A DNA stretch of 64,000 nt from JAEUMW01 sp963734295 (lineage in GTDB: Bacteria > Pseudomonadota > Gammaproteobacteria > Burkholderiales > JAEUMW01), in the NCBI GenBank assembly GCA_963734295.1, contig CAVTGS010000013.1:1-64000 (forward strand), written 5' to 3'. Below are positions 1-8,397 of the stretch, in pieces. Every line of letters begins with the position of its first letter. Positions within the stretch are counted from its first letter, which is position 1. The notes below the pieces were generated by a model. It was not told the origin of the DNA. It made no database searches and was given only the letters and a program-made list of their open reading frames with translations. A program made the translations under genes and the position numbers.

Positions 1-631
1 GTCCTGACCTGAGCCTGGCCCTTTAATCCCCATTCCTTATGAAGGGCAGGAGTGCTGCCCGAAGTATCCGCGGGCGTGCGATGAGCGAGGCTCAAATGTC
101 GTGACGAAGACTGCATCTGAGGGGGACGTCTAAATGGGTCGGCTCAAGTTCGCGGACGACCGGCAACAAACGGCCAAGACCGGTCCTACGACCACGCCGC
201 TGAAAGGGGCCGTTCGCCGGAATTGTCGACCCAAAGCAGTGACTCGCGCGGCATCTGGGCGCTCACTTCGATTTTCTCGCCACCTCGATCGTCTGCATCA
301 TTCCCCTGTCTTCGCGACGCCTGATCCAGGGCACCACAAGTCCATCAACATGAAGGTCCGGATGACTTCTGCATCCGCGTCATTCAGCCCGGCGGGGCTT
401 TATTACGCAGCTATGAAGCGGCCGGTTGGCCGCTTGTAATGACCGGCACAAAGACTGTCTCTGAATGAAGTGGCCCAGTATCGGGCATTCGCGTCGCCCT
501 ATGTGGGCCAGCGCACAGACTTGACATGCGAGCAAGCATACGATGAGAAGTAGATCTGGGTTCTGACCCGGAAGCAACGCCACCTTTCCGGTTGGCAAAG
601 TCAAGCGTGGCGTAGTCCCGAGGAGGTTACA
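1..631. other. Window start, no gene recognised
   Basis: Short open frames occur on both strands here (for example 134-439 on plus, with a GGGGGA stretch ahead of it), but their translations resemble no protein family I know and lack a convincing codon bias. I see no RNA gene or repeat. Confidence 0.4.
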
Positions 632-1090
632 ATGAAAAGGATCGCGCGTGCGCTGCTGGCTTGCTGTGCGGTTTTTGGATTTCCCGCTCCATCATTGGCA
701 CAGAATGTAGCCCCTGGTGGCACTGATCTGATCGTCGTTCGTCCCACGGAGAAATCGCCGGAGGCGGTCGTGGACGCGATCAAGACTTATGCCGAAGCGA
801 AGAAGTGGGTGTACATGGGGGCCAACAAGGTCAAACCGCCTCAAGGAGAGATCACCTTCGTGAAGGTGTGCGTGCCCGAGGTCAGTAAGTTGATCTGGCC
901 TCTTGGGCTAAAGTTAAGTGCAATGCTTCCGTGCGGAAATTTCGGCGTGTATCAAAACCAGGGCAAGACCGAGATTTCCATGCTGCACCCTCGCTACATG
1001 CAAGTGCTCTATCCCCACCCGGAGGTCGAGAAGGCAAGTGCCCTGGCCACGCCACTGCTTACTGACATGCTGGAGGCGGTATCCAAATAG
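632..1090 (+). CDS. Exported DUF302 domain protein
   Basis: A 152-residue protein with a DUF302 domain, a fold whose biochemical role is not settled. Residues 1-23 form a signal peptide (basic start, hydrophobic core, likely cleavage after SLA), so the mature protein should be periplasmic. The DUF302 signature includes the helix around residues 46-59 (VVDAIKTYAEAKKW) and the late conserved HPRYM at 119-123 followed by LYPHP. The start is well supported: AGGAGG lies 5 nt before the ATG. It stands alone with no co-directional neighbour, so context gives no function. Family assignment is by recognition of these motifs. Confidence 0.8.
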   Translation: MKRIARALLACCAVFGFPAPSLAQNVAPGGTDLIVVRPTEKSPEAVVDAIKTYAEAKKWVYMGANKVKPPQGEITFVKVCVPEVSKLIWPLGLKLSAMLPCGNFGVYQNQGKTEISMLHPRYMQVLYPHPEVEKASALATPLLTDMLEAVSK

Positions 1091-1424
1091 GCTGTCCGTT
1101 CGTGCCGAACCAAGGTCGATGAAGCTGTGCCCAACTGTTGGACAAACCCGGTCAGGCGTGTCTGCTGAACGGCCCGGTGTGGGTCGAGTGCAGAAACCCG
1201 CTGTTGCCGGAAGCAGCCGTTGAGTTCAGCGCACATGACATGCAACTCCCGACCCAAAGCAGACAGAAGCCGCCCCTGATTGAAGCCCCAGACACCCTCG
1301 AAACGATCGTTCAGTTCCGACGTGGCCGGAGCCCGCGCATGCTGTGGATGTGCCCGAACATCGGCCCCTACCCGCGGCCAGCGTCGGTATCGATATCGAC
1401 CCTCGATGTCGATCTGGCGTTCAC
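1091..1424. other. Intergenic stretch without a recognisable gene
   Basis: The stretch lies between the end of the DUF302 gene and the convergent gene ending at 1425. Plus-strand open frames here have no family signature, and no terminator hairpin stands out. Confidence 0.4.
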
Positions 1425-2060
1425 TTATTCGGAATCATCAGGTGCTGGTAGGGCGTCCCCGCCCACAATCGGAATCATCAGGTGCTGGTAGGGCGTCCCC
1501 GCCCACATCACGTAGGGGACTGAGGTGTCCGGGTCCCCACTCTTTGGATACATGTCGTAGAAGCTGGCATCGGCGCCCACAATCATCACGTGAGGTCCCG
1601 TCTTGATCCAGTAATTGCCGGCGCTGGGCTTCATCGCATAGGGGTCCGTGTTGCTGGCATCGGTTCCTCCCGAAAGCATGTACATGAAGCCGATCTTGCC
1701 GCCGGTAGGTGTCTTGTGCTCAATCCACGCAACAGTCCACTCCATGGCAGCCTTGTCCATGCACATGGGGTCGGGACCGGGGGTCGCCGGATTGTCCGGC
1801 ATGCAGGTAAATCCGTTCGTTCCTTCACGCAACGTCCGCATCTTGCCGTCCGCGCCCATCGCGACGATCGTTGCATTCGCGCCCACTTTCTTCGGCGCCG
1901 CTCGCATCGCACTTTGGATCATTTTCTTGTCGGCGGCGGAAGGTGCGGCTGGTTTCGCGCCCGTCTCAGCCATCGCCATATCGGCGGCCATTGCAGTCTG
2001 CGTCAATGTTATGTTCATTGCGGCGGCCATCGCGCCTACTACCATGATCGATTTCAACAT
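1425..2060 (-). CDS. Periplasmic hypothetical protein with altered C-terminus
   Basis: A 211-residue protein of unknown function. The start at 2060 is preferred because GGAGGGG lies just upstream and the product begins with a signal peptide (residues 1-25, ending TAMAA); the open frame continues upstream but only as noise. The mature protein is Met- and Asp-rich, has two Cys (CMPDN and PMCMD), and contains the phrase PYVMWAGTPYQHLMIP near its end, typical of small secreted proteobacterial proteins of unknown role. A 39-bp near-tandem duplication (1429-1507) shifts the frame, so the last residues read IVGGDALPAPDDSE instead of the shorter tail encoded by the other copy. The IS element at 2169 lies about 110 bp upstream and may have replaced its promoter. 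Confidence 0.7.
   Translation of the reverse strand: MLKSIMVVGAMAAAMNITLTQTAMAADMAMAETGAKPAAPSAADKKMIQSAMRAAPKKVGANATIVAMGADGKMRTLREGTNGFTCMPDNPATPGPDPMCMDKAAMEWTVAWIEHKTPTGGKIGFMYMLSGGTDASNTDPYAMKPSAGNYWIKTGPHVMIVGADASFYDMYPKSGDPDTSVPYVMWAGTPYQHLMIPIVGGDALPAPDDSE
1429..1507. repeat. 39-bp direct duplication with 40-bp period
   Basis: Positions 1429-1467 and 1469-1507 are identical, separated by one base. The 40-bp period is not a multiple of three, so it changes the reading frame at the 3' end of the minus-strand gene ending at 1425. Confidence 0.95.
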
Positions 2061-2168
2061 GATCCCCTCCATTGGGCATCCCATCCCATGTCCACTACGC
2101 AGTCCGCCTCCCGGTGCTCTATCGTCACTGGCGGCGCTGCGAGGCGATTCACGACCTAGTTGCTTTAT

Positions 2169-3794
2169 CCTAAAAACCGCAGTTGCCTCTATGTGCAGTG
2201 CATCAAGCGGGGTTCCGATCGCGCTGCGAGCCAGTTGAATCCAGTCACGTGAGTGGCGATGAACTCGCACACGCGCTGCCACACCGATATGATGGGCAAC
2301 TGCTCCGCAGATCTTTTCCAGCCCTGCAACCGCTGGCTCACCGCGGTGAGCAGCGCTCGGGCGTAGGTTGCCTTTGCGTGCATCGGCGTGATCGACAGGT
2401 GAGTCTGTCCGGCATGGGAAGTCATGCGCCCGATCGCCGAGAGCAGGAACGGGCGGCTGGTGATTGCCTCCAGGCGCCCCTCGGGGTGGGCGAGTCGCAC
2501 GAACAGGCTCCACCAGTTGTAGGCGAGCGCCACGGTCATGGCGGTGAGGCGGCAACGCTTCAGATCGTGCGTGGTGAAGCCGCCCCAGCCCCACTGGTTC
2601 TTCAACTCGTCGAAGGCGTTCTCCGCATCGCCGCGGTCGCGGTACAGCTGCGCGATGGCGAGCATGTCGTAGGCAAGATCGGTCACCAGCACGGCGTACT
2701 CGTAGCCCTTGGCCGGGACGTCCTTCTCGACGAAGGCCAGGCGCAGTTGCTGCTCATCGCTGAGCAGCACGTCGCCCTGCAGCGGGCGACGCAGAATCAC
2801 GATACGCCGCGCTCGGCTCCAACCCATGAGCTGGATCATTCCCTCCTGAGCTTGCCAGCCTTGCCCCGCATCGCACCACTGCCCGCTGGCGAAGCTGCGC
2901 TCGATATAGCGCTTGACGTTCTTCGTGAGACGCAGCTTGAACAAGTAGTGCACCGCGCGTGCTTCCAGCGCTGCCATCGTCGGCTCGCCGCCCTGGCCGC
3001 AGTCGCCGCGCACCAGCGCCGGACGCTTCTCGCTTGGCAAGCGTTCGATCAACTCGATCAGTCCAGGCAGGGTGGTGTTGGCGTGGCTTTGATTGCCCGC
3101 GGCCACCGTCACCGACAGCATCAGTCGCAGCCCCGCCATCTGGTAGCTGTGGTAGGCGTGCGAGGGGCGTCCCGGCTTGTGCGGGTTGTAGCCAATGAGC
3201 GCTCCTTCCTGCTTCCCGTACAGCGGCTTGACCGTCACATCGGTGTCGAGCACCCACGGCGCGGCCAGCAGCGGCAGCACACTGGCATCCAGATGAGACT
3301 GCAACCAGCCCACCGCTGCGTCCTCATCGAGCGCCTTCAGCGCCCGGCGCACCGTGTCTTCGGAGACGATGGCCTTCATCCCCAGCAACCCCGCACTGAC
3401 CGCGTCAGCGCGCAGGGCCGCGATGTGCGCATAGCGCCAGTGCCCCGCGAGCACCGACAAGAACAGCGTCCCCAGCACGTCGCCAATCTGCGATCCGTTC
3501 GGGCTCGCATAATGCAACGGGCAACTCTCGACCCAGCGCCGGTACAACCCCGTGAGATTCAGAAACTCCGCAAAATACGCCATCTGACCGAACGGTGTCG
3601 CCGCTTCACGCTGGTTCCAGCGCACCTGCACTGGGCCTCCGAGCGCCTCGACCCCCAGCACTGTCAGCGCCTCGTGCACCGCAGCAGCACCGCGCTTTCT
3701 CGCTTCACCCATTTGGTGGCTCCCCCAATAGCAACTTCCCCTCGCCCACTCAAAAGGTTACACAATGGCGAGATCGCCGTTTGCCGTTTTTAGG
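2169..3794 (-). mobile_element. IS1380-like insertion sequence, complete
   Basis: A 1626-bp element with one transposase gene. The ends are inverted repeats beginning CCTAAAAAC on each side (2169-2177 and the complement of 3786-3794), with 12 of the first 13 bases matching. The pentamer TTTAT occurs immediately outside both ends (2164-2168 and 3795-3799), a clean target-site duplication. An end sequence starting CCT and a 4-5 bp duplication fit the IS1380 family. The element appears intact and recent. Confidence 0.85.
2189..3712 (-). CDS. IS1380-like DDE transposase
   Basis: A full-length 507-residue transposase of the IS4/IS1380 (DDE, RNase H-like) superfamily; it cuts and joins the element's ends. 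Candidate catalytic residues are the Asp in VLDTDVT (about residue 155), the Asp in VRGDCGQGG (about 239) and the Glu in ENAFDELKNQWGWGG (about 368), the last being the typical C-terminal block. The frame is uninterrupted, unlike many host genes here, which suggests a functional copy. It fills most of the element defined by the inverted repeats at 2169 and 3794. The exact family (IS1380 rather than another IS4 relative) is inferred from the end sequences. Confidence 0.9.
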   Translation of the reverse strand: MGEARKRGAAAVHEALTVLGVEALGGPVQVRWNQREAATPFGQMAYFAEFLNLTGLYRRWVESCPLHYASPNGSQIGDVLGTLFLSVLAGHWRYAHIAALRADAVSAGLLGMKAIVSEDTVRRALKALDEDAAVGWLQSHLDASVLPLLAAPWVLDTDVTVKPLYGKQEGALIGYNPHKPGRPSHAYHSYQMAGLRLMLSVTVAAGNQSHANTTLPGLIELIERLPSEKRPALVRGDCGQGGEPTMAALEARAVHYLFKLRLTKNVKRYIERSFASGQWCDAGQGWQAQEGMIQLMGWSRARRIVILRRPLQGDVLLSDEQQLRLAFVEKDVPAKGYEYAVLVTDLAYDMLAIAQLYRDRGDAENAFDELKNQWGWGGFTTHDLKRCRLTAMTVALAYNWWSLFVRLAHPEGRLEAITSRPFLLSAIGRMTSHAGQTHLSITPMHAKATYARALLTAVSQRLQGWKRSAEQLPIISVWQRVCEFIATHVTGFNWLAARSEPRLMHCT

Positions 3795-3899
3795 TTTATA
3801 GATTTATAGACCAAGGAGAAGCATTTGCAAGCTGCACGAGTTAATTCAGTTTCTTGTGACAACCCCCGCTACATCCGCATTCGCACGCGGCAGAAAGTG

Positions 3900-3932
3900 G
3901 AAGGGCTCCGCCGCAGCGGAGCCCTTCTCGGG
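3900..3932 (-). terminator. Hairpin after homospermidine synthase
   Basis: GGGCTCCGC and GCGGAGCCC pair around a four-base loop, 30 bp past the stop codon of the minus-strand gene ending at 3959. The following minus-strand run is short on T (TTCCACTTT), so it is a probable rather than perfect intrinsic terminator. Confidence 0.6.
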
Positions 3933-3958
3933 TGAGTCGGATGTGCAATGCGTTGCTG

Positions 3959-5365
3959 CTACACGACCCGAAAGTTCTTGAACTGCCACGGGTCGGTGGT
4001 ATCGACATCCTCCGGGAACAGAACGCCGCGGTCCTGCAGCGGCGTCCAGTCGCTGTAGGCGCTGGCGATCTCGCCGAGATAGGGCCGCGCGAGTTCGATG
4101 ACGCGGTCGTAGGGAATGTCGTCGGGCTCGATGAGATGGGACCAGGGGTTCTCGATCGCCCACATCATCGAGGACAGCACACCCGCGGACACCTGCAGGC
4201 TGGTGGCGTTGTTGTACGGAGCAAGCCTGCGCGCGTCGTCGACATGCACGCGCGAACCCAGCCAGTACGCACATTTTTCGTGGCCCATCAACAGCACGCC
4301 GAGCTCGTCGATGCCGCCGGTAATGTCGTCCATCAGGATGCGGCGATCCGCCTGCATGTGCCAGTTCTTGCCGGCAAGCTCGTGCACCGACAGCACGGCG
4401 GCGTCGCAGGGGTGATACGCGTAATGGACGGTCGGGCGATATAGCACGCGGTCGCCGTCGCGTACCGTGAGGTAGTCGGCGATGGAGATGGATTCGCCGT
4501 GGGTGATGAGGAAGCCGTGATACGGGCCTTCGAGCGGCGTCCAGGAGCGTACGCGCACGGACGCGCCGGGCCGCTGCAGATAGATGGCGGCATCGCAGCC
4601 GAACTCGTGGTGCTTGCCGTCGTGGGGAAAGTGCCGCTCGTGGCTGCCCCAGCCGAGCTCGGCGGGCTGTGCGCCTTCGCCGGCGAAGCCTTCCACCGAC
4701 CACGTGTTCACGAATTCACCCACGCGCTTGGGCACGCTGGTCGTTTGGGTATCGCGCTCCGCGATGTGGATGACCTTCACGCCGAGCTGCATGGCGAGTT
4801 GCGCCCACGCGTCGCGGGACGCGGGCGGGCTCACGGCGTGCCCCGTATCGCGCGCGATGTCGAGCAGCGCCTGCTTCACGAAGCTCGACACCCAGCCCGG
4901 ATTCGCCCCGTGGGTCGGCATGATGGTCGGACCCGACGGATGATTCCGGCGCAACTCCATCGCTGCTTCGCGCATCGCGTAGTTGGTGCGCAGGGACGGT
5001 GTCAGCGAGATGTCGGTGTAACCTCCCGCCCATGGCTCGATGCAGCCATCGAGATACATCGCGCCGCGCTCGAAACACAACTCCATCAGCGCGACGGACG
5101 ACACATCCACCGAGAGGTTCAGCAGAAAATCGCCCTTGGAAAGCCGCGGGACCAGGATGTCCCGGTAGTTTTCCCGCGTCAGCGGGGAAATCTGGAAGGC
5201 GATGCCATAGCGTGCGGCTTCTTCGCGACCGCGCTCGTCGGCGGTGACGATGCTGATCTGCTCCGGGTTCAGATCGATGTGGCGAAGGATGAGAGGGAGC
5301 ACCCCCTGGCCCACGCTGCCGAAGCCGACGAAAAGAAGTCGTCCGGAGAATTTGACCTGTTTGAT
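3959..5365 (-). CDS. hss: Homospermidine synthase
   Basis: An NAD-dependent enzyme of the saccharopine-dehydrogenase-like fold that makes sym-homospermidine from putrescine (or putrescine plus spermidine) in the cytoplasm. The N-terminal Rossmann loop reads GFGSVGQG and is followed by LPLILRH, and CIEPWAGGYTD occurs near residue 105, all characteristic of bacterial homospermidine synthase. The end is a normal stop at 3959. The start is odd: the Rossmann loop lies upstream of the first in-frame GTG (5314), and the only codon in the right place after the upstream stop at 5381-5383 is ATC at 5363-5365 (ATC AAA CAG), preceded by a purine-rich stretch. The family usually starts with Met-Lys here, so a real non-ATG start or a G-to-C error are both possible. 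From 5365 the length is 468 residues, normal for the family. It is monocistronic with a hairpin behind it. Confidence 0.9.
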   Translation of the reverse strand: MKQVKFSGRLLFVGFGSVGQGVLPLILRHIDLNPEQISIVTADERGREEAARYGIAFQISPLTRENYRDILVPRLSKGDFLLNLSVDVSSVALMELCFERGAMYLDGCIEPWAGGYTDISLTPSLRTNYAMREAAMELRRNHPSGPTIMPTHGANPGWVSSFVKQALLDIARDTGHAVSPPASRDAWAQLAMQLGVKVIHIAERDTQTTSVPKRVGEFVNTWSVEGFAGEGAQPAELGWGSHERHFPHDGKHHEFGCDAAIYLQRPGASVRVRSWTPLEGPYHGFLITHGESISIADYLTVRDGDRVLYRPTVHYAYHPCDAAVLSVHELAGKNWHMQADRRILMDDITGGIDELGVLLMGHEKCAYWLGSRVHVDDARRLAPYNNATSLQVSAGVLSSMMWAIENPWSHLIEPDDIPYDRVIELARPYLGEIASAYSDWTPLQDRGVLFPEDVDTTDPWQFKNFRVV

Positions 5366-5646
5366 TTCGTACCCTTGCCTTTAAATTAGTGAGGCCAATC
5401 GGCCACGATGACGCGGCAGTATACCATCCTGCCGCAATGCAGCGAATTCACGGGAAGGCGTTCTCCTGCGGGCGACTGGGGGTTCTCGATCCGGCATCGC
5501 TGGTGCATACTGTGGCCACTCGATTTGCGCCGCTTAACGCCGTGGGTGGTGCCCGCCGCATGGAAGTTGCATGCCGCAAGTACCCGGTGCCGCAAGGTGA
5601 CGCAGCCCGGCGGCCCAGCCCCCCAACAACTCGAGAGGGAAAATCC

Positions 5647-6216
5647 ATGAGCCAGTTCCACCGCCAGTCGAACGCCCCGCGGCGGCGTTTTCTCAAAGCC
5701 GTGGCGGGCGCCGCCCTCGCGATGCCGGCGCTCAGCCTGCCCCGCGTCGGCCATGCCTACGCGCCCTATCGGAGTGTGGGACGCCTCGCCTTCGAGCACA
5801 CCCACACCGGCGAACGCGTGTCGTTGGTCTACCGGCTGGACGGCAGCTATGTGCCTTCCTCGCTGCGGACGCTCGACCGCTTTCTCCGGGACTTCAGGAC
5901 CGGCGATCAGCACCAGATCGACCCTCAGTTGCTCGACATCCTGTCCAGCCTGTCGACAATCACCGGCAGCAGGGCGCCGTTCCAGGTGATCTCCGCCTAC
6001 CGCTCGGCACATACCAATGCCATGCTGCGCGAAAGGGGGCGGGGCGTCGCCCGATCGAGCCTGCACCTCGAAGGCCGCGCCATCGACATCCGCCTCGCCG
6101 ATGTGCCGCTGGCGGACCTCCGCGATGCAGCCGTGAGCCTCCGGGCCGGCGGCGTCGGCTTCTACCCGGGCCCCGAATTCGTCCACGTCGACACCGGGCG
6201 CGTGCGTTACTGGTAA
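5647..6216 (+). CDS. Tat-exported DUF882 / M15-type peptidase
   Basis: A 189-residue exported protein of the DUF882 group (YcbK/MepK-like, related to peptidase M15), which acts on peptidoglycan cross-links. The N-terminus has a twin-arginine signal (RRRFLK at about residues 12-17, then a hydrophobic stretch ending in HAYA). Zinc-site and active-site motifs are visible: SAYRSAHTN, SLHLEGRAIDIR (HxxGxAxD, about residues 138-146) and FVHVDTG near the end. The start at 5647 is chosen because GAGAGGGA precedes it and the signal begins there; an open frame extends upstream without sense. It is divergent from the homospermidine synthase gene, with about 280 bp of leader between them. Confidence 0.88.
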   Translation: MSQFHRQSNAPRRRFLKAVAGAALAMPALSLPRVGHAYAPYRSVGRLAFEHTHTGERVSLVYRLDGSYVPSSLRTLDRFLRDFRTGDQHQIDPQLLDILSSLSTITGSRAPFQVISAYRSAHTNAMLRERGRGVARSSLHLEGRAIDIRLADVPLADLRDAAVSLRAGGVGFYPGPEFVHVDTGRVRYW

Positions 6217-6262
6217 GCCCCATCCCGTAGAGGGACCGGGCTCTTCCCCACCGGGTGGCGCC

Positions 6263-7474
6263 TCAGAAAGGCAGCAGCTTCTTCAGCGCATCGACCCCTT
6301 CTTTCACCGGGTCGAGCGGCTTCGATCCCCCGCTTTCCTGAGCGGGCGCGCCCGGGGGCGGAGCGGCTTCTCGCCCGGCGCCCCGTCCACCGGTCATGTC
6401 GCCCATGCCAAGAAACGCCATGCCTTCGGACTTGACGCGCACCTTGGCGGTCCAGATCGGCTCCCAGTTAGCCTTGGGGTCGGCCGGTCGCGGCGGGTGG
6501 GCGAGATTCAGCTCTTCGCCATAGGCGATCATCCGCACCATCGCGCCCTCCGCGCCGTCGAAGATGCCCTTCGGTATGGCGCAGGTCTGGGTGCTCGGCG
6601 GCATGACGACTTTCTCGCCAATCAGCTTGCGCACGAAGTCGTTCGGCAGATAGCTCATGAGACCGAAGCCGGAGTCCTGCACCTCGCTCGAGGTCCAGAT
6701 GATCATCTCGCCGTTCGCCTGCCGGTGGCCGATCGCCATGACGAAATAGCCCAAGGCGGTCGGGATCGTCCGCCATTCGAGCTTCACGGACTCGGCGGGC
6801 GAACCCTGCGCCACGAGCTGCACGGGATCCATGAAGTCCTGCTGCTGGCCGATCTTGAATTTGATGTCCGGCGCGTAGTTGCCATGGACGAAGTGGTCAC
6901 CCTGCAGGGAGCTCGATGCGGGCACCTGCTGCGTGTCCTTCTCGTTCGGCCACACGGCGCGGCCGGGCCCCCAAGGTCCGCGGTCCGGCGCGCTGCGGCC
7001 CTTCATCGCCTGGCCGAACTGCACCAGCGACATCTTCTCGGTGTCGGCGACCTTGGGCTGGCCGGCGCGGACCGTCTCGCCGCAGCCCCAGTAGAAGAGC
7101 ATCCGTGCCTTGGGCTTCTCGATTTTGCCCTGGGGTGCGTCCTCCGAGGGCGCCGCCTTCTCGACCCGCGGCAGCACCAGTGGCAACGTCGGTCCCATGT
7201 TCAGCGTGGGCGGGATGTCGTGGGTCGCCTCGGGCGACGCGGGTTTCGCATTGCGGGAATAGAGCCAGAGGTCGAGCGACTTCTGCGGGCCGCCACCCAC
7301 TCCCATCATCGAGCCGACGATGCCTCCGATACCGCCGGACATGCCGGGGAGGCTGGAGTTGTTCGTCGCGACGTCGACCCAGTACTGCGCCTGCGGCGGC
7401 TTGGTGTCGGCGACGGCGGCGAGCGGGAGAATCGAGACGACGGCAAGGGCGATGCGGGACTTCACGAACGGCAT
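6263..7474 (-). CDS. Exported hypothetical protein
   Basis: A protein of 403 residues that I do not recognise as a named family. It begins with a signal peptide (SRIALAVVSILPLAAVADT), then a Gly/Met-rich stretch (GMSGGIGGIVGSMMGVGG) reminiscent of outer-surface or amyloid-like segments, then a long soluble part with few Cys (WGCGET, TQTCAIP) and a Pro/Gly-rich tail. ATG at 7474 is preferred over the TTG two codons earlier because GAGGAG lies 7 nt before it. The coding frame is uninterrupted. No operon partner. Function unknown. Confidence 0.7.
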   Translation of the reverse strand: MPFVKSRIALAVVSILPLAAVADTKPPQAQYWVDVATNNSSLPGMSGGIGGIVGSMMGVGGGPQKSLDLWLYSRNAKPASPEATHDIPPTLNMGPTLPLVLPRVEKAAPSEDAPQGKIEKPKARMLFYWGCGETVRAGQPKVADTEKMSLVQFGQAMKGRSAPDRGPWGPGRAVWPNEKDTQQVPASSSLQGDHFVHGNYAPDIKFKIGQQQDFMDPVQLVAQGSPAESVKLEWRTIPTALGYFVMAIGHRQANGEMIIWTSSEVQDSGFGLMSYLPNDFVRKLIGEKVVMPPSTQTCAIPKGIFDGAEGAMVRMIAYGEELNLAHPPRPADPKANWEPIWTAKVRVKSEGMAFLGMGDMTGGRGAGREAAPPPGAPAQESGGSKPLDPVKEGVDALKKLLPF

Positions 7475-7641
7475 GGACAAGCTCCTCGGGACTGACGAAA
7501 GTACCGGATGCGATGACGGGACATACGGCGGAGTCGAAGTCTACCGCAGGCGGAGCGGAAGCTGGCCGCCAGAGCCCGGTCGCGCGACGTGTGGAGCCAC
7601 GCTCGCCCTGGCGGTTCGAGTACGTCGATCGGACAAGGAAG

Positions 7642-7929
7642 ATGAAACGGCGAAAGCGGCGCGCCTTTTCTTGCTGCGCGGTTCCTGGCCGGCTGCACCA
7701 GCACGGGCGCGGAATCTGCCTCGGCGCGAGTGACGGGACCGTGACCTATGTCCAGCGCATCGCGCTGTCGCAGATCGAATCGAACCACACCTATGCCGTG
7801 CAGGCGCGCGTCGAAGTCGAGGGCAGGCTGCGATTCATCAACAACGCCCGCTATGCCGACATCACCCGCGGCGAGCTGACCCACGTCGACTTGGTGCTGA
7901 AAGCGGTCGGCGGGCCGGCGGCGGAGTAA
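7642..7929 (+). pseudogene. Remnant of a YbaY-domain lipoprotein
   Basis: The strand encodes pieces of a small YbaY-like lipoprotein in three frames. A lipobox LAGCTSTG is visible in one frame near 7686-7710, and GTVTYVQRIAL in another, followed directly by a second block, HTYAVQARVEVEGRLRF, in the same frame. In normal relatives about 45 residues separate these two blocks, so an internal segment is missing in addition to two frame changes around the lipobox. This is therefore a broken gene, not merely a sequencing slip. The domain is typical of outer-membrane-associated proteins of unclear role. Confidence 0.55.
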
Positions 7930-8013
7930 GCGAGAGCACCGACCCCAGCGCCGCTGACCTGGCGAAGCAGGTCGGCGGCGGTTTCATCGGCATCAGCTGA
8001 AGATCGAAGCCGG

Positions 8014-8334
8014 CTACTTTCCGGGCGGGCGATAGTTGGGCGTCTTCTTCACTGCCTGGTCGATCTCTTCAGGGGTCATCAGGACGGTCGTTTTCACCGT
8101 GACGACCCCGCTGGCAGCGATCGTCAGGGCCACCGCCGACATGGTGGCATTGTCCGGCAGATCGCCGATAACGTAGCAATCAGTTTCGCCGAAGGCATAG
8201 TAGAGGGCCTCCACCTTGCCGCCCTGAGACTGGAACAGCTTGTCGACCGCGGCGCGACGACTGGTGCCTCCGTCTTTGAGAAGCCCCTTCACACCTTCCC
8301 CGACATAGTTGGCCTGAATGAGATACTTCGGCAT
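8014..8334 (-). CDS. GYD domain protein
   Basis: A 106-residue cytoplasmic protein of the GYD family (named for a conserved Gly-Tyr-Asp-like motif), a small ferredoxin-like fold of unknown biochemical function. Typical features are the start MPKYLIQANY, the segment VEALYYAFGETDCYVIGDLPD around residues 60-80 and the late TPEEIDQAVK. Length is normal for the family. It stands alone between the lipoprotein remnant and the MBL-fold gene, so context is uninformative. Confidence 0.8.
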   Translation of the reverse strand: MPKYLIQANYVGEGVKGLLKDGGTSRRAAVDKLFQSQGGKVEALYYAFGETDCYVIGDLPDNATMSAVALTIAASGVVTVKTTVLMTPEEIDQAVKKTPNYRPPGK

Positions 8335-8397
8335 TCGGCTCTCCTCATGTGAAAACGGCGCACCAACGAGTGCGCCGCGTCAACTTTGCTTTCGTCG

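Noticed and set aside
134..439. 101-codon plus-strand open frame after a GGGGGA stretch
   Set aside because: Translation is low-complexity, Arg/Thr/His-rich and resembles no family; nothing beyond an open frame supports it.
6497..7495. 332-codon plus-strand open frame opposite the hypothetical gene at 6263-7474
   Set aside because: It is the antisense shadow of a gene with signal peptide and ribosome-binding site; its His/Arg/Leu/Gly-rich composition is typical of antisense frames in GC-rich DNA.
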